Assembly (NCBI RefSeq): GCF_016919705.1
Contig: NZ_CP070369.1
Coordinates: forward strand, 124,001 to 188,000
Direction of reading: 5' to 3'
DNA length: 64,000 nucleotides
Source: Paracoccus methylovorus
Lineage (GTDB): Bacteria; Pseudomonadota; Alphaproteobacteria; Rhodobacterales; Rhodobacteraceae
Below are positions 25,693 through 34,874 of this stretch, piece after piece (the stretch's first letter is position 1; each line of letters begins with the position of its first letter). Under the pieces are notes generated by a model. The model did no database searches, was not told the origin of the DNA, and saw only the letters and a list, made by a program, of their open reading frames with translations. The position numbers were made by a program, and so were the translations under genes.

Positions 25693-26298
25693 TCATACGG
25701 TTATAGATGCGACCGTATCTGGCCAGAGTATGGCATGGTTGCGCGTTCCCGCAACCAACACTGTTTTATCAGTCATATCAATGGACTCATCACAATCGCC
25801 CCAAGCCGTGTGCCCATATCCGTCCATCACCACAGAGTGCACCGACCGGCTGGCGGCCTGAAGCAACGGGCCGGGCCAGGCGTCATACACGTCGATCATC
25901 AGGCTTTCGCCATCGGGCTTGGGTGACGCACGATCTTATCGGCCGGCGCCCCGAGCGTCTCTTTGGCCTCATCGAATTCTTCGGCATCCGACAGCCGCGG
26001 ATCAGTTGGCCGATACGGTTGCGGTAAGTTTTTGCCATGGGTGAAATCGGGCCGGGGGCAGGTGAGCACGACACCCCCGTTCCAGCTTTTCCCGGGGCTC
26101 ATCCATCTCGATTATTCTAACCTTGACCTGCTTGGCCGGAACCTCAGCGATGATTGCATCGACCAGCTTCTTGTGGTCGGCCGTGACTGGCCGCAGTTCC
26201 TGGATATGTGGCGTGTCGGCGGGGTTCGGACGGAGGGCACGGCAAGGATTGAGGCTGTTGCCCCTTTGCTCTTGCGCTCTGCATCCTGCTTGCCCAGC
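25693..26298 (-). pseudogene. Broken gene of unknown function with two compensating frameshifts
   Basis: On the minus strand a protein-like reading starts without a start codon after a stop at 26299-26301 (contains ADTPHIQELRPVTADHKKLV and AKQVKVRIIEMDEPREKLER). It shifts frame at a C5 run (26074-26078) into GVVLTCPRPDFTHGKNLPQP and LSDAEEFDEAKETLGAPADK, and shifts back near 25921-25923 into PDGESLMIDVYDAWPGPLLQ. Correcting one base at each run joins all three parts into one reading. The N-terminus is missing, so it is probably a decayed gene; sequencing error at the two runs could explain the shifts but not the lost start. I do not recognise the family. Confidence 0.55.
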
Positions 26299-26366
26299 CT
26301 ATGCCAAAAGCAATTCTCTCCCATGCCGTGCAGGGCAAGGTTCCTGAGCCTGTTTCGGCGAGAGAA

Positions 26367-26382
26367 GGGCCGGACCCGGCCC
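26367..26382 (-). terminator. Hairpin after the DeoR gene
   Basis: GGGCCG (26367-26372) and CGGCCC (26377-26382) pair around a 4-nt loop, just past the DeoR stop at 26386 on the minus strand, followed in that direction by pyrimidine-rich CTTCTCTC. A plausible weak terminator. Confidence 0.4.
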
Positions 26383-26385
26383 GCG

Positions 26386-27132
26386 CTAGGCTTGGTAGAT
26401 CCTGCCTCTGGGCAGGAAGGGGAGGGTGCTGGCGTCGGTTACCAGATAGTCTATCGCCGCAAGGTCGCAGATGGAAACGCGGCTTTCTATCCCGATTTTG
26501 GATGAATGGCACAGCATGACGCATGATTTTGCCCGCCGCATCATTGCGCGCGCCACCTCGGCCTCGTGCAGTTCATAGTCGGTGACGCCGCGTTGCTGGT
26601 GCAGACCAACCGGCGAGATCACCGCGAAGTCTGCTAGAAAGCGGTCGATCTCGCTCAGCGTCATCTCACCATAGGTGCCGGGAACGTCGCAATGTGGGCG
26701 CCCGCCCAGAAGCAGGATCTCGCAATGCTCAGCGCAGGCGGCAAGCTGGGCGATCTCGATCGAGTTGGTGATGATGCGCACATTCCCTTTGCGTACCAGC
26801 GCGCGGGCGAAGGCAAGCGTGGTTGTGCCTGCGTCGATCATCAGCGTGGCGCCTTCTGGGATAAGTTCGCACGCCTTCGTCCCGATGGCGTCCTTTGCCT
26901 GCGCATGTTCCCTTAGCCGTTCGGTAAATGCGGGTTCGGGCTGGATGTCTGAACTTTGGGGGATTGCCCCGCCATGCACGCGGGACAGGCTGCCCGTTGC
27001 CTCCATTTCCAGCAGGTCGCGCCGGACCGTCTCGCGCGAAACTTCGAACAGGCTGGCCAGATGATTCGTTAACACCTTGCCGTCGCGACCCAGCAGCTCA
27101 AGGATTTTCGTCTGGCGCTCATGCGACCACAT
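26386..27132 (-). CDS. DeoR/GlpR-family transcriptional regulator
   Basis: A 248-residue DeoR protein. The N-terminal HTH (RQTKILELLGRDGKVLTNHL, then VSRETVRRDLLEME) is followed by the SRVHGGAI linker and a sugar-phosphate-sensing domain with DAGTTT (about residue 95) and ITNS. Members usually repress a nearby operon and respond to a phosphorylated ligand. It is divergent from the IMPase/ABC/kinase operon. The 241-bp gap (27133-27373) is AT-rich and holds an inverted repeat CAAAAAT/ATTTTTG (27274-27280, 27300-27306). A phosphorylated inducer would fit the two kinases of that operon. Confidence 0.9.
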   Translation of the reverse strand: MWSHERQTKILELLGRDGKVLTNHLASLFEVSRETVRRDLLEMEATGSLSRVHGGAIPQSSDIQPEPAFTERLREHAQAKDAIGTKACELIPEGATLMIDAGTTTLAFARALVRKGNVRIITNSIEIAQLAACAEHCEILLLGGRPHCDVPGTYGEMTLSEIDRFLADFAVISPVGLHQQRGVTDYELHEAEVARAMMRRAKSCVMLCHSSKIGIESRVSICDLAAIDYLVTDASTLPFLPRGRIYQA

Positions 27133-27373
27133 GCGACCTCCTCAGGGTATGGTTCCGGTCATGCGTTTGCCAGATGTAATCCGGGTGGATGTGGATTCAT
27201 ATGGATATCTCTCGCTGAAAACGGAATTATTGGCGATTTTGCAAGCTCCGCGTTCGAAAATTACGGCAGATGGCAAAAATCTCTTGCTTGCGATGTCAAA
27301 TTTTTGTGGATTTTATTGCAATACTGCGCTTAGCCTGACTCAACTGCCACGCAAATCCACGAGATTCCACCCC

Positions 27374-28168
27374 GTGATCGACCTTGATGATGCGCTGAGC
27401 TTCGCCAATCAGGTGGCCGACAAGGCCAGACGTATTGCAATGGGCCATTTCCGGCAGGGGCTGGCCGTTGAGCACAAGGGAGATGACAGCCCCGTCACAA
27501 TTGCCGATCGCAGCATCGAATCTTTCATTCGGGCTCAGATCGCCGAGACCTTTCCCCATCATGGCATTTATGGCGAGGAAGAGGGGGTCGAGAATATTGA
27601 CCGGCGCCATGTCTGGGTCGTTGACCCCATTGATGGCACAAAAAGCTTCATTACCGGTCATCCGTTGTTCGGGGGGCTGTTGGCGCTGTTGGAAGACGGA
27701 AAGCCCTGCCTTGGCCAGATCGACATGCCCGCGACGGGGGAGCGCTGGTGCGGCGTGGCGGGTCAGACAAGCACGCTGAATGGGCAACCATGCCGCACCA
27801 GCGGCCGCAAGGAGCTGGCGGCCGCCACCGCCTACACGACCGATCCCTTGCTGTTCACCGGCCCCAAGGCTGCCGCTTTCGAGGCGCTGCGCGCCTCGAC
27901 CCGCCTGATCCGTTTTGGCGGGGACTGCTATAACTATGCGCTGCTTGCCTCGGGTCACTGCGATCTGGTGCTGGAAACGCGGCTGGAGCCTTACGACTAC
28001 CTGCCGGTGGTGCAGGTGATCCGCGGTGCGGGCGGCGTGATCACCGACTGGCAGGGCCGACCGCTGACCATCGCTTCGTCGGGTGACGTTCTGGCGGCGG
28101 CGACACCCGAACTACATGACGCGATGCTGCAGAAACTGACTGCGATGCAAGAGCATCAGGCGACGTAA
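27374..28168 (+). CDS. Inositol-monophosphatase-family phosphatase (HisN-like)
   Basis: A 264-residue IMPase-fold enzyme with the metal sites GEEEG (about residue 70), DPIDGTKSFITG (about 87-98) and the late LEPYDYLPVVQVIRGAGG. The motif set is closest to histidinol-phosphate phosphatase (HisN) and related sugar-phosphatases. I chose the GTG at 27374 because VIDLDDALSFANQVADKARR is where the family begins; an ATG at 27293 would add 27 unlikely residues. It opens the ABC/kinase operon, 38 bp before the binding-protein gene. With two kinases downstream it may dephosphorylate an operon intermediate; a histidine role cannot be excluded. Confidence 0.85.
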   Translation: MIDLDDALSFANQVADKARRIAMGHFRQGLAVEHKGDDSPVTIADRSIESFIRAQIAETFPHHGIYGEEEGVENIDRRHVWVVDPIDGTKSFITGHPLFGGLLALLEDGKPCLGQIDMPATGERWCGVAGQTSTLNGQPCRTSGRKELAAATAYTTDPLLFTGPKAAAFEALRASTRLIRFGGDCYNYALLASGHCDLVLETRLEPYDYLPVVQVIRGAGGVITDWQGRPLTIASSGDVLAAATPELHDAMLQKLTAMQEHQAT

Positions 28169-28206
28169 GATCGCCGATGCCATCCCAACCAACAGGAGTT
28201 AGAGAG

Positions 28207-29781
28207 ATGGACAGACGGAATTTCCTTCGTTACGCCTCGGCCGCGGGGGCGCTTTTCGGTGCGGCGCGCATCAACCCCGACTTTTTCTTCAAATCGGCCT
28301 ATGCTCAGGCTTCGCGTCCGCTGGTGTTCCTGTCGGCCGAGAATATCACCGGCAACTGGGACCCGACCGCGCACACCACCCTGTCGCAGACCAATATAGA
28401 AGGGTTCGTGATGGGTTACCTGACCCGCGCACCCATGCGGCCCGAAAACCCGGACGAAGTGGTCTATGAATTGGCGACCGAGATCACCGAGTTGGACGCG
28501 CACCGCTTGCAGATCAAGCTGCGCGAGGGCGTGACTTTCCACGACGGCAAGCCCTTCAAAGCAGAGGATGTCAAGGCAACCTTCGAATATGGCGCGCTGC
28601 TTGATCGGCCCAAGCAGGTCTATCCCGGTTCCGAAGACACGTTCGAGGTGACGACCCCGGACGATTACACGGTGATCGTGGATACAACCAAGGGCGGCTA
28701 TGGCGCATCGCTTTTCATTTTCTTGGCCTCCTACCTGCCGATCCTGTCGGCCACGGACGTCGCGGCGGGTCCGGGTGGAGCGCTGTCTCAACGGCTGAAC
28801 GGCACGGGCCCCTTCAAGTTTGTCCAGCAGCGCGGCAACGATACCGTGATGGAGGCTTTCCCCGATTACTTCAAAGGTAGCCCCAAGGTGCCCGGCGTTA
28901 CCTTCAGCTTTGTCGGTGATGCGACCACGCGGATGCTGTCGCTGATGAACGGACAGGCCGACGTCATCGAACGGCTGGAGCCCGAGCAGGTGGAAACGCT
29001 GGAACAGGAGCCGAACATAAAGCTGTCGCGCCTGGTTTCGGTAGAAAACAAATATTTGTGGTTCCGCTGCTCCAAACCGCCTTTTGACGATCCGCGGGTG
29101 CGCAAGGCTGCCGCCCATGCGATCGACCGCGAGATGATCATGGAAATCATGGGATCGGCGGGGGAGGCATCAAACAACTTCATCTCGCCGATCAAGTTCG
29201 GTTATTTCGATATCCCGAACTATCCCAAATATGATCCCGAAGAATGCCAGCGCCTGCTGGCCGAGGCTGGTTTTCCCAATGGTGAGGGCCTGCCTGCGCT
29301 GGAATATATCACCTCGACCGGCTTCTATCCCAAGACCAAGGAATATGGCGAACTGATCACTGCCATGATGCAGGAACAGGGCTTTCCGGTCACGCTGAAC
29401 GTGATGGAGGTCGCCGCTTGGAACGAGCGACTGTATGACCGCCCCGGTGGCGGGCCGGGCCATATGGTCGATTGCGGCTGGTCCACCGGCTCGCCCGAGC
29501 CGGATCTGGTTTTGCGAACGCATTTCCATTCCAGTTCCAAGCGGATCTGCGGCATCGAGGACGCCGAGCTTGACGCTGCGCTGGACGAGGAACGCAATGC
29601 GTCGTCGCTGGAAGCCCGCAGGGAATCGTTGCAGGGCAATTTGATGCCAATGCTGGCTGAGAAGGTCCCGGCGCTGAGCCTGTTCACCTCGGTTCTGATC
29701 CACGGCATGCGCAACGAGGTCGACGGCCTGTTCATCTATCCAGACGGGCAGAGCGACGCCTCGACCACCACGCTGGGCTGA
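28207..29781 (+). CDS. ABC transporter substrate-binding protein, peptide/opine type
   Basis: A 524-residue family-5 periplasmic binding protein with a Tat-type signal (MDRRNFLRYASAAGALFGAA). Conserved landmarks include the LREGVTFHDGKPFKAEDV and LNGTGPFKF segments and the dipeptide-binding VRKAAAHAIDRE region. A strong AGGAG site precedes the ATG at 28207. It feeds the DppB/DppC-type permeases and double ATPase downstream. Family members carry di- and oligopeptides, opines, glutathione or other amides; the downstream M20 amidase suggests an amide or N-carbamoyl ligand. Confidence 0.9.
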   Translation: MDRRNFLRYASAAGALFGAARINPDFFFKSAYAQASRPLVFLSAENITGNWDPTAHTTLSQTNIEGFVMGYLTRAPMRPENPDEVVYELATEITELDAHRLQIKLREGVTFHDGKPFKAEDVKATFEYGALLDRPKQVYPGSEDTFEVTTPDDYTVIVDTTKGGYGASLFIFLASYLPILSATDVAAGPGGALSQRLNGTGPFKFVQQRGNDTVMEAFPDYFKGSPKVPGVTFSFVGDATTRMLSLMNGQADVIERLEPEQVETLEQEPNIKLSRLVSVENKYLWFRCSKPPFDDPRVRKAAAHAIDREMIMEIMGSAGEASNNFISPIKFGYFDIPNYPKYDPEECQRLLAEAGFPNGEGLPALEYITSTGFYPKTKEYGELITAMMQEQGFPVTLNVMEVAAWNERLYDRPGGGPGHMVDCGWSTGSPEPDLVLRTHFHSSSKRICGIEDAELDAALDEERNASSLEARRESLQGNLMPMLAEKVPALSLFTSVLIHGMRNEVDGLFIYPDGQSDASTTTLG

Positions 29782-29792
29782 GCGGGGCACCC

Positions 29793-29825
29793 GTCGGCCA
29801 GAGCCTGTCCAATGCCCTGGCCGGC
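29793..29825 (+). other. Stem-loop between binding-protein and permease genes
   Basis: CGGCCAG (29795-29801) and CTGGCCG (29817-29823) pair perfectly, and the stem extends two more pairs outward with one G-U. It fills the 79-bp gap between the binding-protein stop and the first permease. Placement matches the hairpins at 24401 and 63244 in the two Liv operons. Confidence 0.45.
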
Positions 29826-29860
29826 GACCCGATGACAAGCCACGCCAAGCGGAGCAGCCG

Positions 29861-30841
29861 ATGTTCATCCTTCGATTCCTTGCACGCCGGCTTTTTCAGG
29901 GGGCGATCATCGTCTTCCTGGTATCGGCGCTGATCTTCACGCTTCTGCGCGTCGTGCCCGGCGATCCCGTTCGCCTGATGGCTGGCGGCATGGCACCCGA
30001 GGCGTTGATCGAAGAGATCGCGACCGAGATGGGCCTGCGCGACCCGATCTGGCAGCAGTTCGGGCGCTATATGGGCGGGGTCGTTCAGGGCGACTTGGGG
30101 CAAAGCTTCGTGCGCCCCGCCAGCGGCGCGGCGGTGGGCGGCGCCAGTTTCGACGACGCCACCCGTAGTGAAAGGGCCCAGGTGCTGACGCTGATCGCCG
30201 AAACCGCGCCCATGACCTTGCAGTTGGCATTGCTGGCGATGGGTTTCGCGCTGCTGATCGCCGTGCCAATCGGGGTTTGGGGTGGGTTGAGGCCGGGACA
30301 ATGGCCCGACCGGATGGCGCTTTACCTATCCTCGATCTTCGTCAGCTTGCCGAATTTCTGGCTGGGTATCGTGTTGGCACTGCTCTTGTCGGTCAAGATG
30401 CAACTGTTGCCGGCCATCGGCTATCGTGGGTTTGCCTATACCATTCTGCCCGCGCTGGTGCTGGCGGTCGAAATCGCCCCCTTCATCATTCGCACGCTGA
30501 CCGTTTCGGTCGCAGGGGTGATGGGTCAGACGTTTATCGAGATTGCCCGTGTGCGCGGGCTGACCAGAAACCAGATCGTTTTTCGCCACGCGCTGAAGAA
30601 CTCGGCCGTGCCTTTATTGAACCTGCTGGGCGTACAGTTCTCGATGCTGCTGGGTGGCGTTCTGGTGATCGAGTTTATCTTCGACTATCCCGGCCTTGGC
30701 CTTCTGACAATCAACGCGGTGATGCAGCGCGATTTCCCGTTGATCCAAGGCATCGCCATCGTCACCGCCGCCGCTTTCGTCCTGATCAACATCGTCGTGG
30801 ATCTTGCGGCGACCGCCATCGACCCAAGGCTGGAATACTGA
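29861..30841 (+). CDS. ABC transporter permease, DppB type
   Basis: A 326-residue permease with six predicted helices. The DppB N-terminus (FLARRLFQGAIIVFLVSALI, VVPGDPVRLMAGG) is clear, as is the EAA loop IEIARVRGLTRNQIVFRHAL that contacts the ATPase. A periplasmic loop (about residues 85-110) is a little longer than usual. It pairs with the next permease, whose ATG overlaps its TGA. Confidence 0.92.
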   Translation: MFILRFLARRLFQGAIIVFLVSALIFTLLRVVPGDPVRLMAGGMAPEALIEEIATEMGLRDPIWQQFGRYMGGVVQGDLGQSFVRPASGAAVGGASFDDATRSERAQVLTLIAETAPMTLQLALLAMGFALLIAVPIGVWGGLRPGQWPDRMALYLSSIFVSLPNFWLGIVLALLLSVKMQLLPAIGYRGFAYTILPALVLAVEIAPFIIRTLTVSVAGVMGQTFIEIARVRGLTRNQIVFRHALKNSAVPLLNLLGVQFSMLLGGVLVIEFIFDYPGLGLLTINAVMQRDFPLIQGIAIVTAAAFVLINIVVDLAATAIDPRLEY

Positions 30842-31752
30842 TGAGCAGCATAGACATCAATCCCGACGCAGTGACCAAAGCCGACGGGCGCAAGGTTTCG
30901 TCACGGATCTGGCGGCAGGCGTTCGCATCAATCGAATTCAGGATAGGCATGGTCGTTCTGGTGCTGCTGGTCGCGGCGGCGCTGGTCTATCCATGGCTAT
31001 CCGGCATCGACCCGTCAAAGATGAACGTCCGTGCGCGCTTTACCCCGCCGCTGTTCATGGGCGAGGGTTGGAGCTGGGAACATCCCCTTGGCACCGATCA
31101 GTTGGGGCGCGACATGCTGATCCGGACTTTGGTCGGGCTGCGCTACTCGCTGCTGATCGGCATCTCGACCACTGTTCTGATGGTTCTCGTGGGGGCTATC
31201 GTGGGCCTCTTCTCCGGCTATTTCGGCAGGCGTATCGATACAATCCTGATGCGGCTGACGGATGCGCAGCTTTCAATTCCGATGATCATTCTGGCGATCA
31301 CAATCCTGGGCGTATCGCGGCCCACGATCCCCTCTATCATTCTGGTCCTGGGGCTTGCAGGATGGCCGGTATATGCGCGGGTCATGCGTTCGACCGTGAT
31401 GGCCGAGCGGAAAAAGGAATATGTCCGCGGCGCGATGGTGCTTGGCGCGACGGACTGGCGGATCATGTTCATGTTGATCCTGCCGCTGGTGCTGCCCCCT
31501 ATAGCTTTCGTCGCGGTGCTGGACGTGGCGCGGATGATGATCTTTGAATCCGTGCTGGGTTTTCTGGGGCTTGGTGTCCAGCCGCCCACGCCCACTTTCG
31601 GCAACATCATCTCGGACGGGCGCAAGTATCTGATCAATGCTTGGTGGATCGCCACCATGCCGGGGGTCTTTCTGGTGCTTGTGCTGACCAGCATCAACCT
31701 GATGGGGGCCGCACTGGAACGTGCCCGCAACGCGATTTACGGAGGCGCCTGA
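30841..31752 (+). CDS. ABC transporter permease, DppC type
   Basis: A 303-residue permease: an N-terminal cytoplasmic stretch and first helix (FRIGMVVLVLLVAAALVYPW), the DppC motif HPLGTDQLGRDMLIR, and the EAA loop YVRGAMVLGATDWRIMFMLI. The ATG at 30841 (MSSIDINPDAV) overlaps the previous TGA. It forms the channel with the DppB-type partner. Confidence 0.92.
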   Translation: MSSIDINPDAVTKADGRKVSSRIWRQAFASIEFRIGMVVLVLLVAAALVYPWLSGIDPSKMNVRARFTPPLFMGEGWSWEHPLGTDQLGRDMLIRTLVGLRYSLLIGISTTVLMVLVGAIVGLFSGYFGRRIDTILMRLTDAQLSIPMIILAITILGVSRPTIPSIILVLGLAGWPVYARVMRSTVMAERKKEYVRGAMVLGATDWRIMFMLILPLVLPPIAFVAVLDVARMMIFESVLGFLGLGVQPPTPTFGNIISDGRKYLINAWWIATMPGVFLVLVLTSINLMGAALERARNAIYGGA

Positions 31753-31753
31753 A

Positions 31754-33598
31754 ATGCTGGACCAAAGCCCGGCCCGGACCCTGCTTTCCGTGCGCGACCT
31801 TTCCGTGATCGCCGATCTTGAAAGCGGTCCCCGGACCATCCTCGACCGTGTCAGCTTCGATCTGCAACCGCGCCAGATCCTTGCCGTGATCGGGGAAAGC
31901 GGATCGGGCAAGACGGTGTTGGCGCGGGCGCTGGCAAGCTGGCTTGCCCCGCCCCTGCGGGTCAGCGGCGGAGAGGTGCTGTTCGAGGGGCGCAACCTGG
32001 TTGACGATCCCGCTTATGCCCGCCGCCTCGCGGGGCGCGAGATAGCCTATGTCGGCGGAAATCCTGCCGGCGCGCTGGACCCGACCATGACCGTCGGAAC
32101 CCAACTGGTCGAAAAACTGCGTGCCGTGCGCCCGGAAGTTTCCGCAGCCGAGGCTCGTGACAAGGCTATCCGGCTGTTGCAGGCGGTCCATATCCCGTCG
32201 GCAGCGCGGCGCTTTCACGAATATCCCTTTCAGTATTCGGGCGGCATGATGCAGCGCGCCATGATCGTGGACGCGCTGATTTCCGACCCCGCGCTGCTGA
32301 TCGCCGACAATATCACGCAGCCCTTGGACGTGACGGTTGCCGCGCAGATCCTTAAGCTGATGCGCGAACTGAACGCCGAATTCTCTACCGCGATCCTGTT
32401 CATATGCTCGACCCTGCCGGTGGCCTGCGAAGCCTCGGACCGGGTGATCGTGCTTAACAAGGGCCGCGTCGTCGAAAGCCAAACCCCGGCGGAACTGGTG
32501 GCCCGACCCGCCCATGCCTATACCCGTGCGCTGATCGACGAACTGCCCACGCTGTGGCAGGGCGGCCCCGATCCCCGGCATGAACGCCCCAAGGCGGAGC
32601 GCAAGGCGATCATGTCGGTGCGCGACGTTTCGAAAGCCTATGAGACGCAGGGCAAAAGCGGGCGCGCGCTTGTCCAGGCGGTCCGCAGGGTCGATTTCGA
32701 CGTGTTTGCGGGCGACAATTTCGGCGTCGTAGGCGAATCCGGCTGCGGCAAGTCCTCTCTGATGCGGCTGCTGACCGGGCTTGAACGGCCGGATGCGGGC
32801 CAGATCCTGTTTGAGGGCGAGGATGTCGGCGCAGGCAGCGCGAAACGTCTGCGCGCCCTGCGCCGCCGGTTCCAGCTTGTCCTGCAAGACCCCTATGGCT
32901 CATTGCCGCCGCAATCCTCGATCGGCGCGATCCTTGAGGAACCGTTGAAGATCCACCGGATCGGCGACAGATCCGAGCGGCGCGAGCGTGCCCGCGCCGT
33001 CATGTCCGAAGTAGGTCTGGCGCCCTCGCTTTATGAAAAGCTTCCGGTCGGGCTATCGGCGGGACAGCGGCAGCGGCTGAATGTCGCCCGCGCCATGATC
33101 CTGGAGCCCACCTTGCTGATTATGGACGAAACTCTTTCAGCGCTGGATCAGACCGAGCAGGGCAAGCTGCTGGACCTGTTCGAACGTTTGCAGGCGCAGC
33201 ACGGCTTTACCTATATCTTCATCTCGCATGATCTGACCATGGTGCGGCGGGTCTGTTCGCGCATTGCCGTCATGTATCTGGGCGAGACGGTCGAGGTGGC
33301 GCCCAACGACCGGCTGTTCTTCGACCCTGGCCATCCCTATACCCGCGCGTTGCTGTCCGCCGCGCCGACGCTGGAAGAGCGCCGCTATCGGCCCGAAGAT
33401 TGCCTGATGGAGGGCGAGCCGCCCAGCCCCATCGACCTGCCGCCGGGCTGCGCCTTCGCCAGCCGCTGCCCCGATGCCTTCGACCGTTGCCGGGTTGAAA
33501 ACCCGCGCCTGTTCAGCCGGGGCGGCCATGCTCTTGCGGCCTGTTTTCTCAATCCAGATCCATTTGACCCAACCGAGGAGGAGGTAATCCATGACTGA
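31754..33598 (+). CDS. Double ABC ATPase (DppD-DppF fusion) with a degenerate first ATP site
   Basis: A 614-residue protein with two nucleotide-binding domains. NBD2 looks complete: Walker A GESGCGKSS (about 327), Q-loop LQDPYGSL, signature LSAGQRQR, Walker B LLIMDETLSALD and H-loop ISHDL. NBD1 keeps Walker A GESGSGKT (47-54) and YSGGMMQR. But its Walker B reads LLIADNITQPLD, so the catalytic Glu is Asn (186). The H-loop reads ICSTL (His to Ser, about 219), and the Q-loop reads YVGGNPAGALDP without Gln. This predicts one non-hydrolysing site in the pair. The C-terminal CAFASRCPDAFDRC cysteine cluster is typical of oligopeptide ATPases. It overlaps the amidase start by 8 bp. Confidence 0.9.
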   Translation: MLDQSPARTLLSVRDLSVIADLESGPRTILDRVSFDLQPRQILAVIGESGSGKTVLARALASWLAPPLRVSGGEVLFEGRNLVDDPAYARRLAGREIAYVGGNPAGALDPTMTVGTQLVEKLRAVRPEVSAAEARDKAIRLLQAVHIPSAARRFHEYPFQYSGGMMQRAMIVDALISDPALLIADNITQPLDVTVAAQILKLMRELNAEFSTAILFICSTLPVACEASDRVIVLNKGRVVESQTPAELVARPAHAYTRALIDELPTLWQGGPDPRHERPKAERKAIMSVRDVSKAYETQGKSGRALVQAVRRVDFDVFAGDNFGVVGESGCGKSSLMRLLTGLERPDAGQILFEGEDVGAGSAKRLRALRRRFQLVLQDPYGSLPPQSSIGAILEEPLKIHRIGDRSERRERARAVMSEVGLAPSLYEKLPVGLSAGQRQRLNVARAMILEPTLLIMDETLSALDQTEQGKLLDLFERLQAQHGFTYIFISHDLTMVRRVCSRIAVMYLGETVEVAPNDRLFFDPGHPYTRALLSAAPTLEERRYRPEDCLMEGEPPSPIDLPPGCAFASRCPDAFDRCRVENPRLFSRGGHALAACFLNPDPFDPTEEEVIHD

Positions 33599-34874
33599 GG
33601 CCCCGACTTTGACCCGCATCGATGCCGGTCTGCTGGATGCGCTGATGGACAAGGCTTCCGTATTCGGCTCCACCGGGGATGGCGGCGTGGATCGCCCGGC
33701 TCTGACTGATGCCCACAAGGCTGTCCGCGACTGGTTCGCGGACGAGTTGCGGGCGCGCGGCTACAGGGTCGTGGTGGACGCGATTGGCAATCTTTTTGGC
33801 CGCCTGGATCTTGCCGAACCGGATGCGCCGCTGGTTATGATCGGCTCGCATCTGGACAGCCAGCCGAAGGGTGGCAGGTTTGACGGAGCCTATGGCGTGG
33901 TCGCCGCGCTGGCCGCGGTCGAAACCCTGCGCCGCGACATGGCCGAACGCGGCGAGACGCCGCGCTGCAACTATGTCATCGCCGACTGGATGAACGAGGA
34001 GGGGGCGCGTTTCCAGCCCAGCCTGCTTGGTTCGTCGGTCTTTGCCGGCGCGCTGGAACTGGATTGGGCGCTGGACCGTCGCGACCGCGATGGCAAGAGC
34101 GTGGGCGATGAACTGATCCGCACGGGTTACAAGGGAAGCGATGCCGCCCCGCGCCCCGATCTCTATCTGGAAATCCATATCGAGGGTGACGACAAGATGG
34201 AAAAGGCCGGTGCCCGCATTGCGCCTTTCCTGCGCCATTGGGGTGCGCTGAAGGTACGCATCGAGGTGACGGGAGAACAAAACCACACAGGCCCCACGCC
34301 GATGGAGGATCGCAAGGACGCAGTTCTGGGCGCGGCCCATATTATCACCTTCGTTCGCGAGTTGGCGGATACGGCGGCGGACGTATTGTTCACCTCGGTG
34401 GCACGTGTGGACGTCGCGCCCAATTCCCCCAATATTGTACCGGGCAAGGCGGTGCTTTTCTGCGAGTTGCGGGCACCCGAACCCACGATGCTGGAATGGT
34501 CCGAGGCGCGGCTGCGCGAGGCCTTGCCCGGCCTTGCCGCCCGCGCAGCCGTCACCGCCGAGATCGTTTCGGTTGACCGCCGCGCAGCAGGCAGGTTCGA
34601 CACCCGCCTTGTCGCGCTGGCCGAAACCATCGCCGATGATTTTGGCTATCCCAAGATGCGCTTGGACACGATCGGCGGACATGATGCCGTGGCCCTGAAT
34701 GCGATCCTGCCCGCCATCGTGGTGGCCGTTCCTTCTGTCGGAGGAGTGATCCATCGCAACGACGAATACACTTCGCCCGAGGATCTGGCGGCGGGTGGAG
34801 ACGTACTGGTCGAGATGATCCGCCGCATCGACCGGGTGAGCGGTGATCTGGACAAGGCGGCGGGCGCGCCATGA
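33591..34874 (+). CDS. M20-family amidase (hydantoinase/carbamoylase type)
   Basis: A 427-residue zinc-dependent amidohydrolase. The metal-site motifs are GSHLDSQPKGGRFDGAYG (about 85-100), DWMNEEGARF (about 131-140) and the EIHIEGDDKMEKAG segment, with a late GGVIHRNDEYT loop. This subgroup includes N-carbamoyl-amino-acid hydrolases, ureidoglycolate and allantoate amidohydrolases and beta-ureidopropionases. A GGAGGAGG site precedes the ATG. It probably splits an amide, ureido or carbamoyl bond in the substrate brought in by the co-transcribed ABC system. It is coupled at both ends (8-bp and 4-bp overlaps). Confidence 0.9.
   Translation: MTEAPTLTRIDAGLLDALMDKASVFGSTGDGGVDRPALTDAHKAVRDWFADELRARGYRVVVDAIGNLFGRLDLAEPDAPLVMIGSHLDSQPKGGRFDGAYGVVAALAAVETLRRDMAERGETPRCNYVIADWMNEEGARFQPSLLGSSVFAGALELDWALDRRDRDGKSVGDELIRTGYKGSDAAPRPDLYLEIHIEGDDKMEKAGARIAPFLRHWGALKVRIEVTGEQNHTGPTPMEDRKDAVLGAAHIITFVRELADTAADVLFTSVARVDVAPNSPNIVPGKAVLFCELRAPEPTMLEWSEARLREALPGLAARAAVTAEIVSVDRRAAGRFDTRLVALAETIADDFGYPKMRLDTIGGHDAVALNAILPAIVVAVPSVGGVIHRNDEYTSPEDLAAGGDVLVEMIRRIDRVSGDLDKAAGAP

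Noticed and set aside
27274..27306. CAAAAAT/ATTTTTG inverted repeat as a DeoR operator
   Set aside because: Short arms in an AT-rich gap with no second copy; kept only as a remark under the DeoR gene.
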